NCBI GenBank assembly: GCA_029378245.1
Contig: JARKIF010000133.1
Location: 1-64,000 of the forward strand
Source of the DNA: Roridomyces roridus
Lineage: Eukaryota > Basidiomycota > Agaricomycetes > Agaricales > Mycenaceae
Direction of reading: 5' to 3'
DNA length: 64,000 bases
A program made the translations under genes and the position numbers. Of the stretch, positions 1 through 11,857 are shown one piece after another. The notes beneath the pieces were generated by a model. It saw only the letters and a program-made list of their open reading frames with translations, did no database searches and had not been told where the DNA came from. How positions within the stretch are numbered: the first letter of the stretch is position 1; each line of letters opens with the position of its first letter.

Positions 1-2283
1 ACGAGTCAAAGTTGATGGTTGGCTTGGCCGTCACATCTTGGTTGGTCGCCCCGATGAGGATCGTGTTTTGTCCCTCAGTCATCTTTCTGTAGTACATCCA
101 CCGCTGGCTGTTTTGCTCTGTTGTCAAGTCAGTATTTCCCCTTGGAGTCGGTTTTTCTTCCTTACCATCGTTCGAAAAGTAGCCAGGCGACAAGTAATCA
201 CCATCCCCAAGCTCGCCTGCCCATCGCGTGCCCATCGCATCCAGGACGAAATCGCCAACGTCGAGATCATTGTGCGTCTGATGACCCTGGAGAGTGCCAG
301 CCTTGACGCCGACATACAACGCATTCGCGTCCGTGAAACTGCTGCGCATCGACATCCACTGGTCGGTGAAGTTGGTGAATGTGTGATCGAGGGCGAGTCC
401 GTCCCACCACCCCAGAACTTTGTTGGTTATACCAGAACATGTTCCAGGGATCTGTTTTTCGCATCAATTAGCATGAGGAAAGACGTTGTTGAAAAGTACT
501 CACCCGAGGAGGTCATACACGGTCCGCGTGGAAGAAGAGGCATACTGGGGGTTGGTCGAATCTGGTCACCGTAGACAGATCAGACTGTGCGGTGGCCGTG
601 TCTTTGTTGGGACAATGTCAACCTTGAGTAATACAATCAGTCTAGTGTTCAAGGGCGAAGAACGAACGGAACATACCCCAGTTGAACACCACGAAGATTG
701 CACCGGTGCCGTAGATGTGTGGAACAAACCCGTTTTGGCAAGGTCGGGGGTTAGTCTTGAGGAGGTTATAGTGGGAGCAGTGGCGGTCATCAAGGAGCTG
801 GCCATCTCGGCGAGGCACAGTGGATCCAACAAGTACAGTAATCGGCGGTTTCAATCTGCGTCATTGATCAATCGCTATTATAGATGGTCATGGATTTAGA
901 AACCATTACCGGTTCCGTCATCAGAAACGCAAAGACGCAGTTTGGTTGGCATTGTCAACGGTGAGGCCGAGCAGCTGCTGTGCATTCCCAGACGGATCGT
1001 CACGAGGATGGCGAGCGACGCCATCGTGAGACCGTTGTTGCACACACAGTTCCAGTTGCCCTGGATGTTATTCTTCCACCAGCCGTTAAAGTCGGACGCA
1101 TTGGTGTACGCCTGCACCCCAGGGCCCAGCCCGTACAGGTTGAGGGTTCGAAATGATCATGGACTTTTGTTCGGGGGTCCACATATCGTACATCAGTCGT
1201 AGGCAAGGACCGTAGGCCGCTGAAAGCTCGGCAGTGTCGAGGAAATGGGCCGAGTTCCAACGGTCTTCATCCGGACCCCACGAGACAGTACCGTTACCGG
1301 CGGCATTCTGAAGCCGTGAGACGCAGAAAAAACCACACGAGGAGGATCCTACCTGGAGCTCTTCCCATGTACGGTCAACCCAATGGGTGTCGTTGGTCAT
1401 TCTGTAGACATATCCGAAACTACGAGGGCTACGTTAGTCCGTGGTCCATTGGCGAAAGAAAGGACATACGCCTTGACTCGCTGCTTGACTTGACGCGCCA
1501 CGTCGAGAATACCGCTGTCTCCGCTAGATGAAAACTATTAGCCCTGCATCTCCAAACCACAGTAAACAGACGAACTCCATAAAGTACTTGACAGCAGGAA
1601 GAGCGTCATACTGGGACGCATTGCTGAAGATGGGACTCGTTCCAGGAGGCCATGTACGGGTCGCTGGCAATGAGGGCTGGCAACGCATCCCACTTGTATT
1701 GTGGCGCAATGAGTCCTTTGAAACATTAGGGAGTGAAATTGCGAGGACGGTGAAGACGCACGGGGACGGTCTGGGCGTACCGAGGTAGCTGCCGGAGCTG
1801 CGGGGGCAAAAGTGTCCGTTGGCCATGTCTTTGAGGCCGCGTTGAGAGTTGGGGTGCCGAACAAGGCAGTATCCGTCACAGAGGGGTATACAGGAATCCT
1901 AACACCATTAGCCTTCGAACCTGGTCGAATACGTATGAATCCTACATGTAAAAACTGTTTGTCGCTTCAACAAAGATGCCCTGAGACAACTTGGCACTTG
2001 CTGAACTGGCGGCGGCGGCGGCAGCGGCGGAGGAATCGCCAGAGGAGCTGCTCGCAGAGCTGCTACTATGGTGCCTTGAGCCAACTATACCGCCCACCAC
2101 GGCGGCAGCAATGACCAGCACGGCGACTGGGATACCGAATTTGATCCAGTTGCTGGTGCCCTTCTTTGCGTGTCTCGCAGGTGTAATGAAGCCAGTAGAC
2201 TGGTTGAAGGCGGGGTCTTCATTGCCATAGACCTGGTGTCGGTGGTTTGACTGGAGGGGGTCGTATGCACTGCCGTAGGACAT
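1..2283 (-). CDS. Heparinase II/III-family protein, membrane-anchored, 3' part beyond the window
   Basis: This minus-strand gene runs off the left edge; its ATG is at 2283. The N-terminus has a cytoplasmic Asn/Gln-rich stretch, one hydrophobic segment near residues 48-68 (IPVAVLVIAAAVVGGIVG), then a Ser/Ala-rich linker read from a GCN repeat, a type II membrane topology. Exon 1 is 1946-2283; a 47 nt intron (1899-1945) restores the frame into IPVYPSVTDTALFG. Downstream fragments read TNDTHWVDRTWEEL, GNWNCVCNNGLTMASLAIL, WSMFWYN and GHQTHNDLDVGDFVLDA, the order seen in fungal heparinase/alginate-lyase-like proteins, whose central toroid is followed by a beta domain with the HQTH motif. The family cleaves acidic polysaccharides by elimination or acts on cell-surface glycans; the substrate here is unknown. 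Later introns were not all mapped. Family assignment is from recall. Confidence 0.8.
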
Positions 2284-2530
2284 GATGCCTGGGAGGCGTG
2301 AGGAAGGTGGAGAGAGAAAAGCAAATTGTTGCCATCTGTGGTGTTGTGAAGCGACTATTCTGAGGTGCTCTATTCTGGTCCATGACATGCATGCTCCTCG
2401 ACAACAGATTCGACGCTCTCGAGCACAACATCCTCGGAAACAAAGGACACTTGGACAGCGTCCAGCTCAAGAGTGGCACACGACGAATAACTCGGAAGAT
2501 TGGCAAAAAAAAAGGATAAATAAAACCAAG

Positions 2531-4271
2531 TCAAAAATAAGTCCTCCGTTCCCGCTCTCTGGCACCTCTCCTCTGCTGCTTCAAGTCCCCCATCAACTCC
2601 CGACCAGCCGTAGACAGCTCGAGAGAAGATGCAGGGGACGGAGGTGCACCGCGCATCTGATACGGCCTCGATATAGAGCCCACACGGATCGGTGTTCGTG
2701 GCAACTCTTGTTTTGCACTCAAGTGCGTGTTCTCCTTCTCAAACACTGCAAGTATCGACCGGCGTTTGCTCCCTACTCTTGCTGGTGGCTTGCTCTTCTC
2801 CTCCACAACCGGAATTGTGGCTTCCGAGCTGGTCCGACGCGATATCCGGCGAGGCGGAAGGGCTGTAAACCCGTCGTGTGTAGGAGCCTCCCTCCGCTGT
2901 CTGTGTGCACGCGGCCCACGTGGTCCACGCAGAGGCGGTGCGGCAGTGTTATCCTGGTGGAAAGACGGCGTCGGTGCGGTCAAAATTACTCGCGTGGGTC
3001 CATTCGCCATGAGCACCTGCACTTCATTCTGCGACCGAGGCAACTCTGTCTGAGGCTCTCTGGGTGTGGCTGGAACGACTGGCGGTGGTTCAATCGAATC
3101 GCGGCTGCTATCCGATGAAAAGTGTGACCGGTTCGGGGGCGATTCTGCCGTCGACGGTGAGCTGAACACACTCGGCAGCTCTGGCAGTGATCGCTCATCG
3201 TCCTCGACCACACGAGAACGTCGCTTTTCTGTAAGAAAGCCAAAGACCTGGGATGCACGCTGGGGCGTCTGAGTTCCTTGGGCTCCGTACGGGCTGCGAC
3301 TGGCGGCTACCGGAGATTTCACGCGGGGTGGTGTCTCGGGCCCGTCACTCAGCTCCACTTCGAGGGAGGATATTCCTACAATACTGGTGGAAAGGTCGTG
3401 CTGCGTGGTAAACGACTGCTCGCCGTCCAGCGGCAGTGGTGTGTCGGGCGTATCGGGCGTCGGGAGCATAAGGGACGAGGTAGAAGAGGCGGGGCTTGCC
3501 GTTTCACTGCATTCACGTGAATACATGTTTGAAAAATGGATATTGAAACGCACCCAAGGAATCGTTCGGCCCACGAAATATCGCCTTCACCAGTACTTGC
3601 GTCGCTACGTGAATTGACGCTGCTGCTCGGATTACCGAGCAGTTGACGCAAGGTGGAGCCGCTACGGGCTACCTGCGCGTGACCTCCACCACTCTCTTGC
3701 TCCTTCTCTTTGCCTTTTGGTGGAGAGTTGGAGAAGGTACGAGCAGGCAGACGACCGTGCTCGTCGTAAAGGCTCACAAGACTGACAACAGATGGATCTG
3801 AAGGCAGCCCCAGCATGTGGGATTGCGTCGTGTCTGGGCCACCGCGGTTCGCGTTGGGAAATTCCGTGTGGGCGTGGCGGGTACGACGGTGAACAACGAC
3901 CGTATACGTGCCGCGAGTACTGCTGCTGACGCTCGGAGCCGCGCTTGCGAGGCTCGCCGTTGAGCTGCCGGGGTTCTGGAGTACATTGTTGATTGGGTGG
4001 GCTGGGAAACGCGTTTGAATTGTTGCCTCTCGACGAGAAAATGCAACTCACGGAGTGGGGGAAAGGAAGAATAGTCCAACTCACGGACAACGGCGTAGCG
4101 GGCAGACGAGGAGCGCAAGAGTTGGTTGGCGCGAACCTCGGCCGAATCGTCTGGAGACTCGTAGATTGGAGTGAGTGCCGGTGTAGACACGCTGTGGGTG
4201 CCCTGTCCGCGTTCTCTTCTGCTCTTTTTCTTGCGTATAGAAAAGAAGCGTTTGAGAGAGGCGAAAGCCAT
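2531..4271 (-). CDS. Ser/Pro-rich protein of unknown function (547 aa)
   Basis: Three exons join in frame: 4052-4271, 3554-4001 and 2531-3506, with introns of 50 nt (GTGAGT...CCCAG) and 47 nt (GTGCGT...TGCAG). The product is 547 residues, low-complexity and rich in Ser, Pro, Thr and Arg. It opens with a basic stretch (FFSIRKKKSRRERG) and has many SP/TP sites such as LMLPTPDTPDTPLPLDG, as expected of a phosphorylated regulatory or scaffold protein. A short segment near the C-terminus reads RRSILAVFEKENTHL. No catalytic domain or membrane segment is visible, and I do not recognise the family. The start is the first ATG after the intergenic gap, and all three phases agree with the splice sites. 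Confidence 0.7.
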
Positions 4272-4309
4272 TGGCGGTTATGGGTTTCTCTGTTGGAGTC
4301 TCGTTTGCG

Positions 4310-4455
4310 AGATGTTGTGGGTGTAAGTGGGCGCAAGTCAACTTGACGATCACGTGCCAGGATTGAATTCTCCCTTTGACCCCTGCTCCGCACAACTCTC
4401 CATGTATTAGATATGTTGTCTTTCCCGTGGATCAGCAACGGCTGGTCGTTTCCAA
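4310..4455. repeat. Diverged upstream repeat, copy A
   Basis: This lies just upstream of the minus-strand gene that starts at 4271. It shares blocks in the same order with 5704-5850: TGTGGGTGTAAGTGGGCGCA, an ACGATCACGTG block, CTCTCCATGTATTAGATATG, and GCAACGGCTGGTCGTTTCC. The rest of the 4272-4719 gap (to the end of the next gene) shows no open frame worth calling. Confidence 0.6.
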
Positions 4456-4719
4456 TCCCTATATTGTTACACGAAGAATCTCACTCCCAAACACGCTAAG
4501 TAGTTCGTTCATAGTCTCGGGACCAGACTCTAGTACAACTGACGATCAAGTAGTAGTTCGTTCATGGCCAATTCGTGGCTGAATTTCTGGTAAATCACTA
4601 AGTAATACAATAGGCGCGCGCAATTCGCGGTAAGTATACATAAATGCAGGTTCTCTTGTCAAGATGTACCACTCTGTAGTTCCCAAAAAATCAATCCTGC
4701 GTCGTGCCGTGCACATTTC

Positions 4720-5553
4720 TTACATTCGGTAGCGGTTCTCGATATCATCACAACACCGACTGAGGATGTCCTCGGTAGCGCCATGGACCGTTCTTGCATG
4801 TTGGTAACGGTTGGCCCAGCTCTGGAAAGACTTGCGGCAGCCCACCCACCGACAGTGATACAATCGCTCCCTAGTAGGCGGCTGAGAGGGGTGCACTTGG
4901 AGCTGGGCAGGAATGTATCTTGGGTGAGATGTATACAGAGGACGGGCGGCTTGCTCTTCGTCGTCGTCATCGTCATCGTCCGAGGAAGACGACAAGTAAC
5001 GCTCGGGGTCAGCCATGTAGTCTTGAGCAGGAGAATCAATGCGCAGATCGACAGCGCGGGAGGCGTGGGGGCTGGGTTGCAGGTACTCGACGTGCACCCT
5101 GGAGGGGAGTGAGTCCAACTGTGGGTCGCGAGCGGTTGGCGAGTGCGGCAGCCGCGAATGAAACTGGGTCAACTGGGAAAGCAAGGGTGATGGAGCATTT
5201 ATCGTTCCGTCCCGCACACCACGGAGGCAGAGGAGCTCAGTGTAGGGCTGATATGGGGAAAGCGGAGGTAGCGATGGAGGATTCAAGGGGCCGTCCCTCC
5301 TGAAATCGTAACCACGAAGGAGGGCCTCAGTCAAGGACTTGTAGGGACGCAGACGAGGGACCCTATTGAATATTGGACGCCTCTGCGCCGTAGAAGAGGG
5401 TGAGTCCGGCTGCTGCTCGGGCGACCGCCGCGAACGATACGACTCGGGAAGCTCATTAGATGGAGGATTGGTCGTTCCGTCCCCTACACGACGACGACGA
5501 GCCTGATCGTAGGGCATCGAACGCGGCAAAGTTTCGCGGCTATTTGTCTTCAT
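4720..5553 (-). CDS. Single C2H2 zinc-finger protein (277 aa)
   Basis: This is a single-exon frame with ATG at 5553. The first ~180 residues are Pro/Ser/Arg-rich and disordered. An acidic run (SSSSDDDDDDDEE) follows, and near the C-terminus one zinc finger reads YHCRWVGCRKSFQSWANRYQ and continues HARTVH, a C-x4-C-x12-H-x4-H spacing. One finger with an acidic tract suggests a DNA-binding or regulatory role, but a target cannot be inferred. The finger resembles the YHCSWPEC finger of the C2H2 gene at 23520-25155, so the two may be distant relatives. No intron is needed. The gap 5554-5899 to the next gene holds repeat copy B and the two divergent promoters. Confidence 0.7.
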   Translation of the reverse strand: MKTNSRETLPRSMPYDQARRRRVGDGTTNPPSNELPESYRSRRSPEQQPDSPSSTAQRRPIFNRVPRLRPYKSLTEALLRGYDFRRDGPLNPPSLPPLSPYQPYTELLCLRGVRDGTINAPSPLLSQLTQFHSRLPHSPTARDPQLDSLPSRVHVEYLQPSPHASRAVDLRIDSPAQDYMADPERYLSSSSDDDDDDDEEQAARPLYTSHPRYIPAQLQVHPSQPPTRERLYHCRWVGCRKSFQSWANRYQHARTVHGATEDILSRCCDDIENRYRM

Positions 5554-5703
5554 GAGAGCCAGGGATGAAAAGTCGTTTGATTGCAGAAAAACTTGAGTCT
5601 TGCGAATCCAGAATTTTTCAGATTTAGCCCAACCAGACGGACTTGTAACTCACTCGGGAGAATTCGATCGTCGTCGATGCCTAGATTCTAGCGTGAATGT
5701 CAA

Positions 5704-5850
5704 AATGCTATGGGTGCAAGTAGGCGCAAGTAGGCGCTAAAACGAGCACGTGAAAGCTTGACCAAACTTTGCCCACCTCTCCAGTCTGAACACTTTCCAT
5801 GTAGATATGCTCCTCACCAATACAGGCAGCAATGGCCAGTCCTTTCCGAG
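5704..5850. repeat. Diverged upstream repeat, copy B
   Basis: This is the partner of 4310-4455 in the same orientation, upstream of the minus-strand gene starting at 5553. The blocks are ATGGGTGCAAGTAGGCGCAA, ACGAGCACGTG, CTTTCCATGTAGATATG and GCAATGGCCAGTCCTTTCC. The first 27 bases differ from copy A at about four positions; the middle has several small gaps. It contains a CACGTG E-box-like site. Confidence 0.6.
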
Positions 5851-5899
5851 TCAACCGTTATTCCTTTAATTTACAGCCCATGTAGCGCGCGATTTTTGC

Positions 5900-6281
5900 A
5901 TGCTTGAACGAAACCTGCTCTCCCATCTCAAGCTCGCCCTTCTTCTGTCCCTGCTTTCTTCCTCAATCCTCCTCCGCGCAAGGCTAGTCCCCGACGAAAG
6001 CGAAGCTCACTCGAAATTGTCTGGCTCCACCGGCATCGCCGTTGCCTCGATGCAGTTCGGCGCTGCGCTCGCGGCCCTGGGAGCTGGTGTCTGGGAATAC
6101 TACTCTGGCTACAACGACCTGCGAAATATGCATGCTTTCCTTGCCGGAGTCAAGTGGGTCGTCTGTAGTTGATGCATACTCTTGGCTGACGACTTGCTTC
6201 AACAGGCCGCACTTTGTGATCATAAGTCTTGTCGCGCTGGTGGTCTTTGCTACGTGCATCATTGTGCTCGTTGATCAGTAA
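5900..6281 (+). CDS. DUF202-domain small membrane protein (109 aa)
   Basis: Two exons, 5900-6153 and 6206-6281, with a 52 nt intron (GTGGGT...CAACAG). The 109-residue product has three hydrophobic segments: LALLLSLLSSSILL, IAVASMQFGAALAALGAGVW and FVIISLVALVVFATCIIVLV. The opening ERNLLSHLKLAL resembles the start of the DUF202/YidH fold, which is also the N-terminal part of vacuolar transporter chaperone-type proteins. A role in membrane organisation is plausible but unproven. Most fungal relatives carry extra N-terminal residues, so an upstream exon could exist; I saw no convincing one. The 6282-6673 gap that follows contains no gene I can support. Confidence 0.7.
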
Positions 6282-6673
6282 GGCTAGGCGGGGAGAGTCA
6301 GGTCGTGGTGGGCGTCGAGCAAGCGTCGAGACACGCTCTGGCGGAGGACGAGAGGTGATGATGGCCGTGATGGCCATCGTGATGAAACAACGGCACGACC
6401 TATTTTACCGACTCACACATTGTCCTGGCAGTCTACGGAGTCCTCTATTAGTCTCATATACATACCATATACGACTGTTCTATGAGGCCGTCGGAGCATT
6501 AATTGGTTAGCATTGGCGTCGGGATTCGGAACGGCTGCGGCCCATCAATTCAATTCAGCAATCACAAGGCGGTGTAAGTACATATCTCCCGCCAGCGAAC
6601 TTCGACCTTGACCACGACGACATCCTCCACAACGAGGAGATAATACAGTCGACCAGGAGAATACAGTCGAACC

Positions 6674-7903
6674 ATGGACGGCTGGAACAAATTCCAATCA
6701 AATTTTAACCTGGGTGCCAGTGCCAGCAAGATTGCCAAGGGCTTCAACTCCTCAGTCCAGGCTACTCGTGAAAGGCTTGGAACCGTGTCTGCCGATGAGA
6801 TCACCGAGCTTCCTCAGGGCGAGTCCCCGCAGTCGCCGTTCCTCTGCCTTTCTGACGCGCCCCACAGAGTATCGGGACCTTGAAGCACGTGTAGATGCGC
6901 TCAAGGACGCTCACGTTGCATTGCTCAAGTGCGTATATCCCTGTATGTGGAGGAGCGTCATATTCAACGGCGTGCTATGTAGGATTACTGGCGTCTTCGA
7001 GACCGAGTCGTACGACTACCCAGTCCAAATACAAGAGTCCATCACGGAGCTCAGCACGTCTATTGGCGCGAACATCACCAATTTTGCTTCCAACAACCTC
7101 AAGGGAACCAACCTGCCCGCCCCCGCTCCTGTCGTGCCCCCTGCCCAGCAGCACAAGACCCTCCCCCACGCCCTCGGCCGCTCGGCGACCAATGCCGCCC
7201 AAGCTATCCAAGCTCACGCCGGTGGTGCCGATGACAAGCTTGGCAAGGCTCTGGGCTTGTATGCCGAGGGCTGGGAGAAGATTGCTGCTGCCCGCGGTGC
7301 GTCGCGCTGTCTCCTTTTTCTTCCTGGCTGTGACTCATGTTACTGCAGTGCAACACGACACCACCGTCCGCAATGGTTTCCTGCACCCCTGGCAGGCGAC
7401 CCTCTCCACTGCCATTAACGTTGCTGTAAAGGCACGTCAGGCTGTGCGTGTCAGCCGTCTGGAGCTGGATGCAGCCAAGCAGTCGTCCGTGATTTCTTTT
7501 ATATCTTGATTTGTGCTGAGCTTCGTGCAGTTTGAAGAATGCGAGCCCCGCACGGCAAGAACAGGCGCGACTCGAAGTTGAGAATGCGGAGGATGACCTC
7601 GTTCAAAAGACGGAGATTGCGATCACTCTCATGAAGACAGTGCTGGAGAACCCGGAGCCTATCAAAAACTTGAACGAGTTGGCCAAGGCTCAGGTAAGTG
7701 CCTCTATGGCTTCTGCGTCTAGATTACCGACGCCAACTCCTCTAGCTGTCATACTTCTCTGCTGCCGCCGAGAGCTTGTCTGGCTTCCAAGGCGAGATTG
7801 AAGAGCTCAGTGTTGCCGCGGAGGGCGAGTACAGGTATGTCGACTCTCAGCAAGTACCCTCTGTTTGACGCCTATGATGACTAGAAAGTCCCGCGACCAC
7901 TGA
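6674..7903 (+). CDS. GVP36: GVP36-like BAR-domain protein (308 aa)
   Basis: Seven exons: 6674-6818, 6868-6928, 6983-7296, 7349-7484, 7531-7693, 7746-7834, 7885-7903. They sum to 927 nt (308 aa). The product is largely helical and begins MDGWNKFQSNFNLGASASKI. It contains ITELPQEYRDLEARVDALK and ESYDYPVQIQESI, the pattern of Golgi-vesicle BAR proteins of the Gvp36 type, which bind curved membranes in endocytosis and vacuole biogenesis. The first intron is GC-AG (CAGG|GCGAGT...CACAG). The only nearby GT (GTCCCC) gives the wrong phase. The last exon encodes only five residues. The 7904-8269 gap contains no supported gene. Confidence 0.88.
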
Positions 7904-8269
7904 AGTCCCTCTCAACTAGCTACATGAAGATTGGAATGGCGCTCTGCCTGTACAGTATCGTGGACAGATAGTAGTACTGAGTACATACTTAAGTGGTTTC
8001 CTTCTGACGACCTTTGTCTTTATTTTATGACTCTTTCGTTCTTCAGTCCTTGGAAATCTGGTCGTCCAGCTTCGCGGTACCGAACTGTCAATGATACGTC
8101 TTGCGTCCCAGTTGCTAAGGTCTCGACGGCATTCCGTGTCCGCCACTGCCTTTTGGCTCTGGCGCCAATCATGGGATTCTTACGACCTTCGAGAGAGCTG
8201 TAGACTACCCCCAATTGGCCTGGTTTCCTATTCCGCTGCTACCTGTTCGTTCTACAAGCCTTGGCCGGA

Positions 8270-11200
8270 ATGGCCTTCCGCGCGTTCACCGACCCACTGG
8301 CAGCCACCGTCAGGGAAGGTCCGGTAGCTGTAAAGAAGGCTGGACTTTTTTCCTCCTGGAGAGGCTGGACAGAGAAATGGGTGGTCTTGACGGCTACCAG
8401 TCTGACGATCCACAGCAAAACCTCAAGTCGCGTCAGTTGCTCGTTCCCTAAAGTTGTTGCGGTCTTCCTCATGCACACTTGTAGTTGTCACCCGGATCTG
8501 GTCTTCGTATTTCCCTCAATGGCATCACCCGGATGGAACGCACGCATTCGTCGCGCAGGGGCCACTGCCTACTGCTTGACGCTGGTAGTAACCAAAAATT
8601 CTATATGGCGTTCGGGAGCGACGAGGAGTTGTACAGTTGGCACGATGCGATATATTCCATCAGCCCGCTCACCTTGTTCAAGGCCAACAATGGAGACGAA
8701 GAGATTTTTGATCTCGAAAATATTATCCGAGAATACGTATGTGCCTACTCTTCGACTCGAATCACTCGTTCATCGCAAGCCAGTCGGATAGTCCCGATTT
8801 GTCGTCTCGGCCGTCGACCGCACAGACTATGCCTGGAATGAAGGTCCCTGGAATACAGCCGCAAGATCCTCTACCACCTGCCCGTTTATTCCGACCAGCA
8901 ACGCATTCCCCGGCGTCCTCGCGACAGTTGGACTTTGATGAATTGAGGGGTTTGACAAGGTCTAACGTGCAACTGGTTCCACCTGTAAGCCTTCTTTCTC
9001 CGATGCAAAGCCTGCTCACGAATCCATCTTTCAGATTCTCCAAGTTGAAGGGCTGACAACCGATGAGCGAGCAACCATCCGAAAGGCTGTTTCGCTGTTG
9101 TGTAACCTCATGGAGCCTCGTCTCTTGAGAAAGAGCGAGCCCGGAGGCGAAAAACCTTTTGATTTGGTCGAGATGAGGCTTCGTTCTCTCTCTCGACTGA
9201 AGAGAAAGTGGAACAAGCAAGATGTCAGCGACGAATTGGATACCGAAGAGAAGCAGACGTTTGCAGAGTCTTTGCGAGACGGCTACGTTCTTTGCCAGTA
9301 CGTTTGTGATCACATGGCTCCCTTTCCGATAACCTTGAACGCCCATCAGGCTGCTTAACACGCTGCAATCGAGCCCTGTTGTGCGACCGGATGTTCGAGG
9401 ACAAGATTACAACTCGACCATAAACATTAACAAATTCTTGACCGCTTGCGTGGCTCATGGACTGCCGCAGGGCGACCTCTTTCTCCCAAGTGACTTGATC
9501 GAAGCGTCCGGGTATTCTCTGGCAAGAGTGGCAAGCACAGTCATTGCGCTAGTGCAGAGATTCGAGTCATCGCCGCCGCCGGCTCTTTCCCCCATACCCG
9601 TCGCGTCTGCTGTGCCTGCAATTCACAGAGCCGCCAAGGATTTGGAAGAATGGGTTGAGCACTTTGTAGTGCTCACACGTCAAAACATGATGTCGGATCA
9701 ACTCCCTGCCGACTCGCCGCCAGTCAAGGTCGATTCGGAATGCGAGTTTGTGCGTCTCCATGTCTTTGAGGATTATTTTCATCCTGACGATCGCTGTGGC
9801 AGTTGGATAGCAAGGTACGGACGGGTTGTCTAAGAGTTAACTTGACGCTCACCATTTTATAGGTGTACCAGGTATCAAGGACCGACTTTCATCGTCACGC
9901 TTGTCCTAACCATGCTCATTAGCATCTCACGTCCTTCATCTCGCAAATAGAACAGAGTCAAGATGAAAGGTAAGGCCTGCCTGTTACATGCCACATCGGC
10001 TTGACACGCTGTTATAGATTCAGAGCCGCTTTGGAGCGACTGGTCAGATTTATGGCTTCGTTAGATCCAGTCTGGAGTCTTGTTCAGAGCTCACAATATC
10101 GAGTCAAGCTGCTCAAGATCTCGACAATCCTTGGGGTCGCTAACGAGCTGAGACTACGAGATGCACTCAAGAAGGACGATAGAGATATCGCCGAGCTCTT
10201 CAAGTCGGTCATGACATGCGATGACCACAAGCAAGGGGTTCTACGGCTCAAAGGCGACAGTGCACAGAACTGTGTCGATCTGATCCAAGATGTATACTCT
10301 TTGCTTTCTTCTGCATTACAGTATCCTGATAGCTTGGTCCCAGGTACTGGACAAAGGCTCTTTGCAACTCAGCGGTGCTGATGACGAGGGATTTACGCTG
10401 AAAGCACGCAGGCTCTTGGTCAAACTTTCCAAGGCATCAGATACCTTACCCTCGTCCCTGTTCATACAAGGCGTCTCGCGGATTGATAAAGACGCTACTT
10501 TTTGCGGCTCGTTCGGTGACATATATAGGAGTTCCTATCAAGGCCAGGACGTTGCACTCAAGCGGATACGCGTCTTTCAAAGGGATTCGGCTCGACATAA
10601 AATTCGCCAGGTGAATTGGTTCCCCGTGTACGATATGCCACTCACTCATGATATTTTATCAGAATTTCTGTAGAGAGGCACTTCTCTGGCAACGACTCAA
10701 CCACGCGTTTGTACTACCTTTCACCGGCATTGACGCGGAGACTTTCCCTTCATTTCTTTGCATGGTGTCCCCCTGGATGCGCCACGGAACGATACTCAAG
10801 CATCTTGAGGAAAACGGCAACGCCAACTTGGAGAGAAGGGTCTGTGTCCTCGTCTTTCTTTACCTGAATCAAATTCATATGATCCTGCAGTTGTTCGAAA
10901 TCGCACAAGGATTGGCATATCTGCATTCTCAGCAGATCGTCCATGGCGATCTCCGAGGCTCGAATATTCTTGTGGATGACGATTGGCATGCCCGTCTGGC
11001 GGATTTCGGGCTGGCGGTCTTCTCTGATGCCACTGCGGCAACCCACACGTCCCATCGTGGTGGATCTGTGCGTTGGATGAGTCCCGAGTTGCATTATCCC
11101 CAGTCCTGTGGATTGGAGACGTTCAAGCGCACATTTGCCAGCGACGTTTACTCGTTTGCATTTGTTTGTATCGAGGTGCGTTCTCCATAGATGACACGTC

Positions 11201-11631
11201 CAGGAGCTGACTCGAGCCCTAGTTGTATTCGGGAAAGCCTCCGTTCCCAGAGATCAGCCACGACGCTGCTGTCATGCTGCGGGTCATGGCTACTGAGCGA
11301 CCAAGCCGGCCTTACGACGCGTCTGGAGAGAAGCTCATGCCAGAGACTCTCTGGAAACTTGTTCAGCAGTGCTGGGCCCACAATCCCTCGGAGAGACCTA
11401 GCATGGCACGTGTCGTAGAACTGATGCAAGAGGGGAATGAGGAGTTGCGCCTCCAGGTACGTTCTGGTCGAGCAACATGGTCAGTGATGCTCACGAGGAA
11501 TTCAGTCTCCGGCTACGGAGTTTCTTTTAAGAACGCCTCCCGGAGGGAAACCTCCGTTCCTTGGACATCGACCATCGAGGCGGCGACCCAAGGGCGAACA
11601 TGCCAATGTATACCCCAGCCTTTCCTTTTGA
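8270..11631 (+). CDS. PH - calponin-homology-like - TKL protein kinase fusion (902 aa)
   Basis: Fourteen exons: 8270-8431, 8485-8736, 8784-8984, 9035-9297, 9350-9749, 9803-9814, 9863-9871, 9923-9969, 10018-10291, 10344-10610, 10663-10839, 10891-11175, 11223-11456, 11506-11631 (2709 nt). Residues ~12-118 form a PH domain (WTEKWVVLTATSLTIHSK ... FYMAFGSDEELYSWHDAI). Residues ~260-365 look like a CH domain (FAESLRDGYVLCQLLNTLQ ... INKFLTACVAHGL). A helical linker follows, then a kinase at ~585-860 with a glycine loop (CGSFGDIY), VALK (Lys613), HGDLRGSNIL (Asp708, Asn713) and DFG (726-728), so catalysis looks possible. The HGD loop in place of HRD is usual for mushroom TKL kinases. Exons 6 and 7 are only 12 and 9 nt. 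PH plus CH suggests recruitment to membrane or actin; substrates are unknown. Two adjacent genes are possible, but the phases favour one transcript. Confidence 0.8.
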
Positions 11632-11857
11632 AAGGCTTTTCACGACCTTGACGAACCAATGTATTGTAAACTGTATACTCTATGTAATATGTACAACTAG
11701 GCAGTCGCAGCGAGCGTAAAGCAGACGAATGCGCAGATCAGCAACTACGGGATGCGGGCCGGCCCAGGCTGTGAACGCGCTGTGATGGTATCACGATTGA
11801 GGGCCGATCTGGCATCCTGAGTCTGCACACAACGCGCAGCATCAAGCTTTGGCATTC

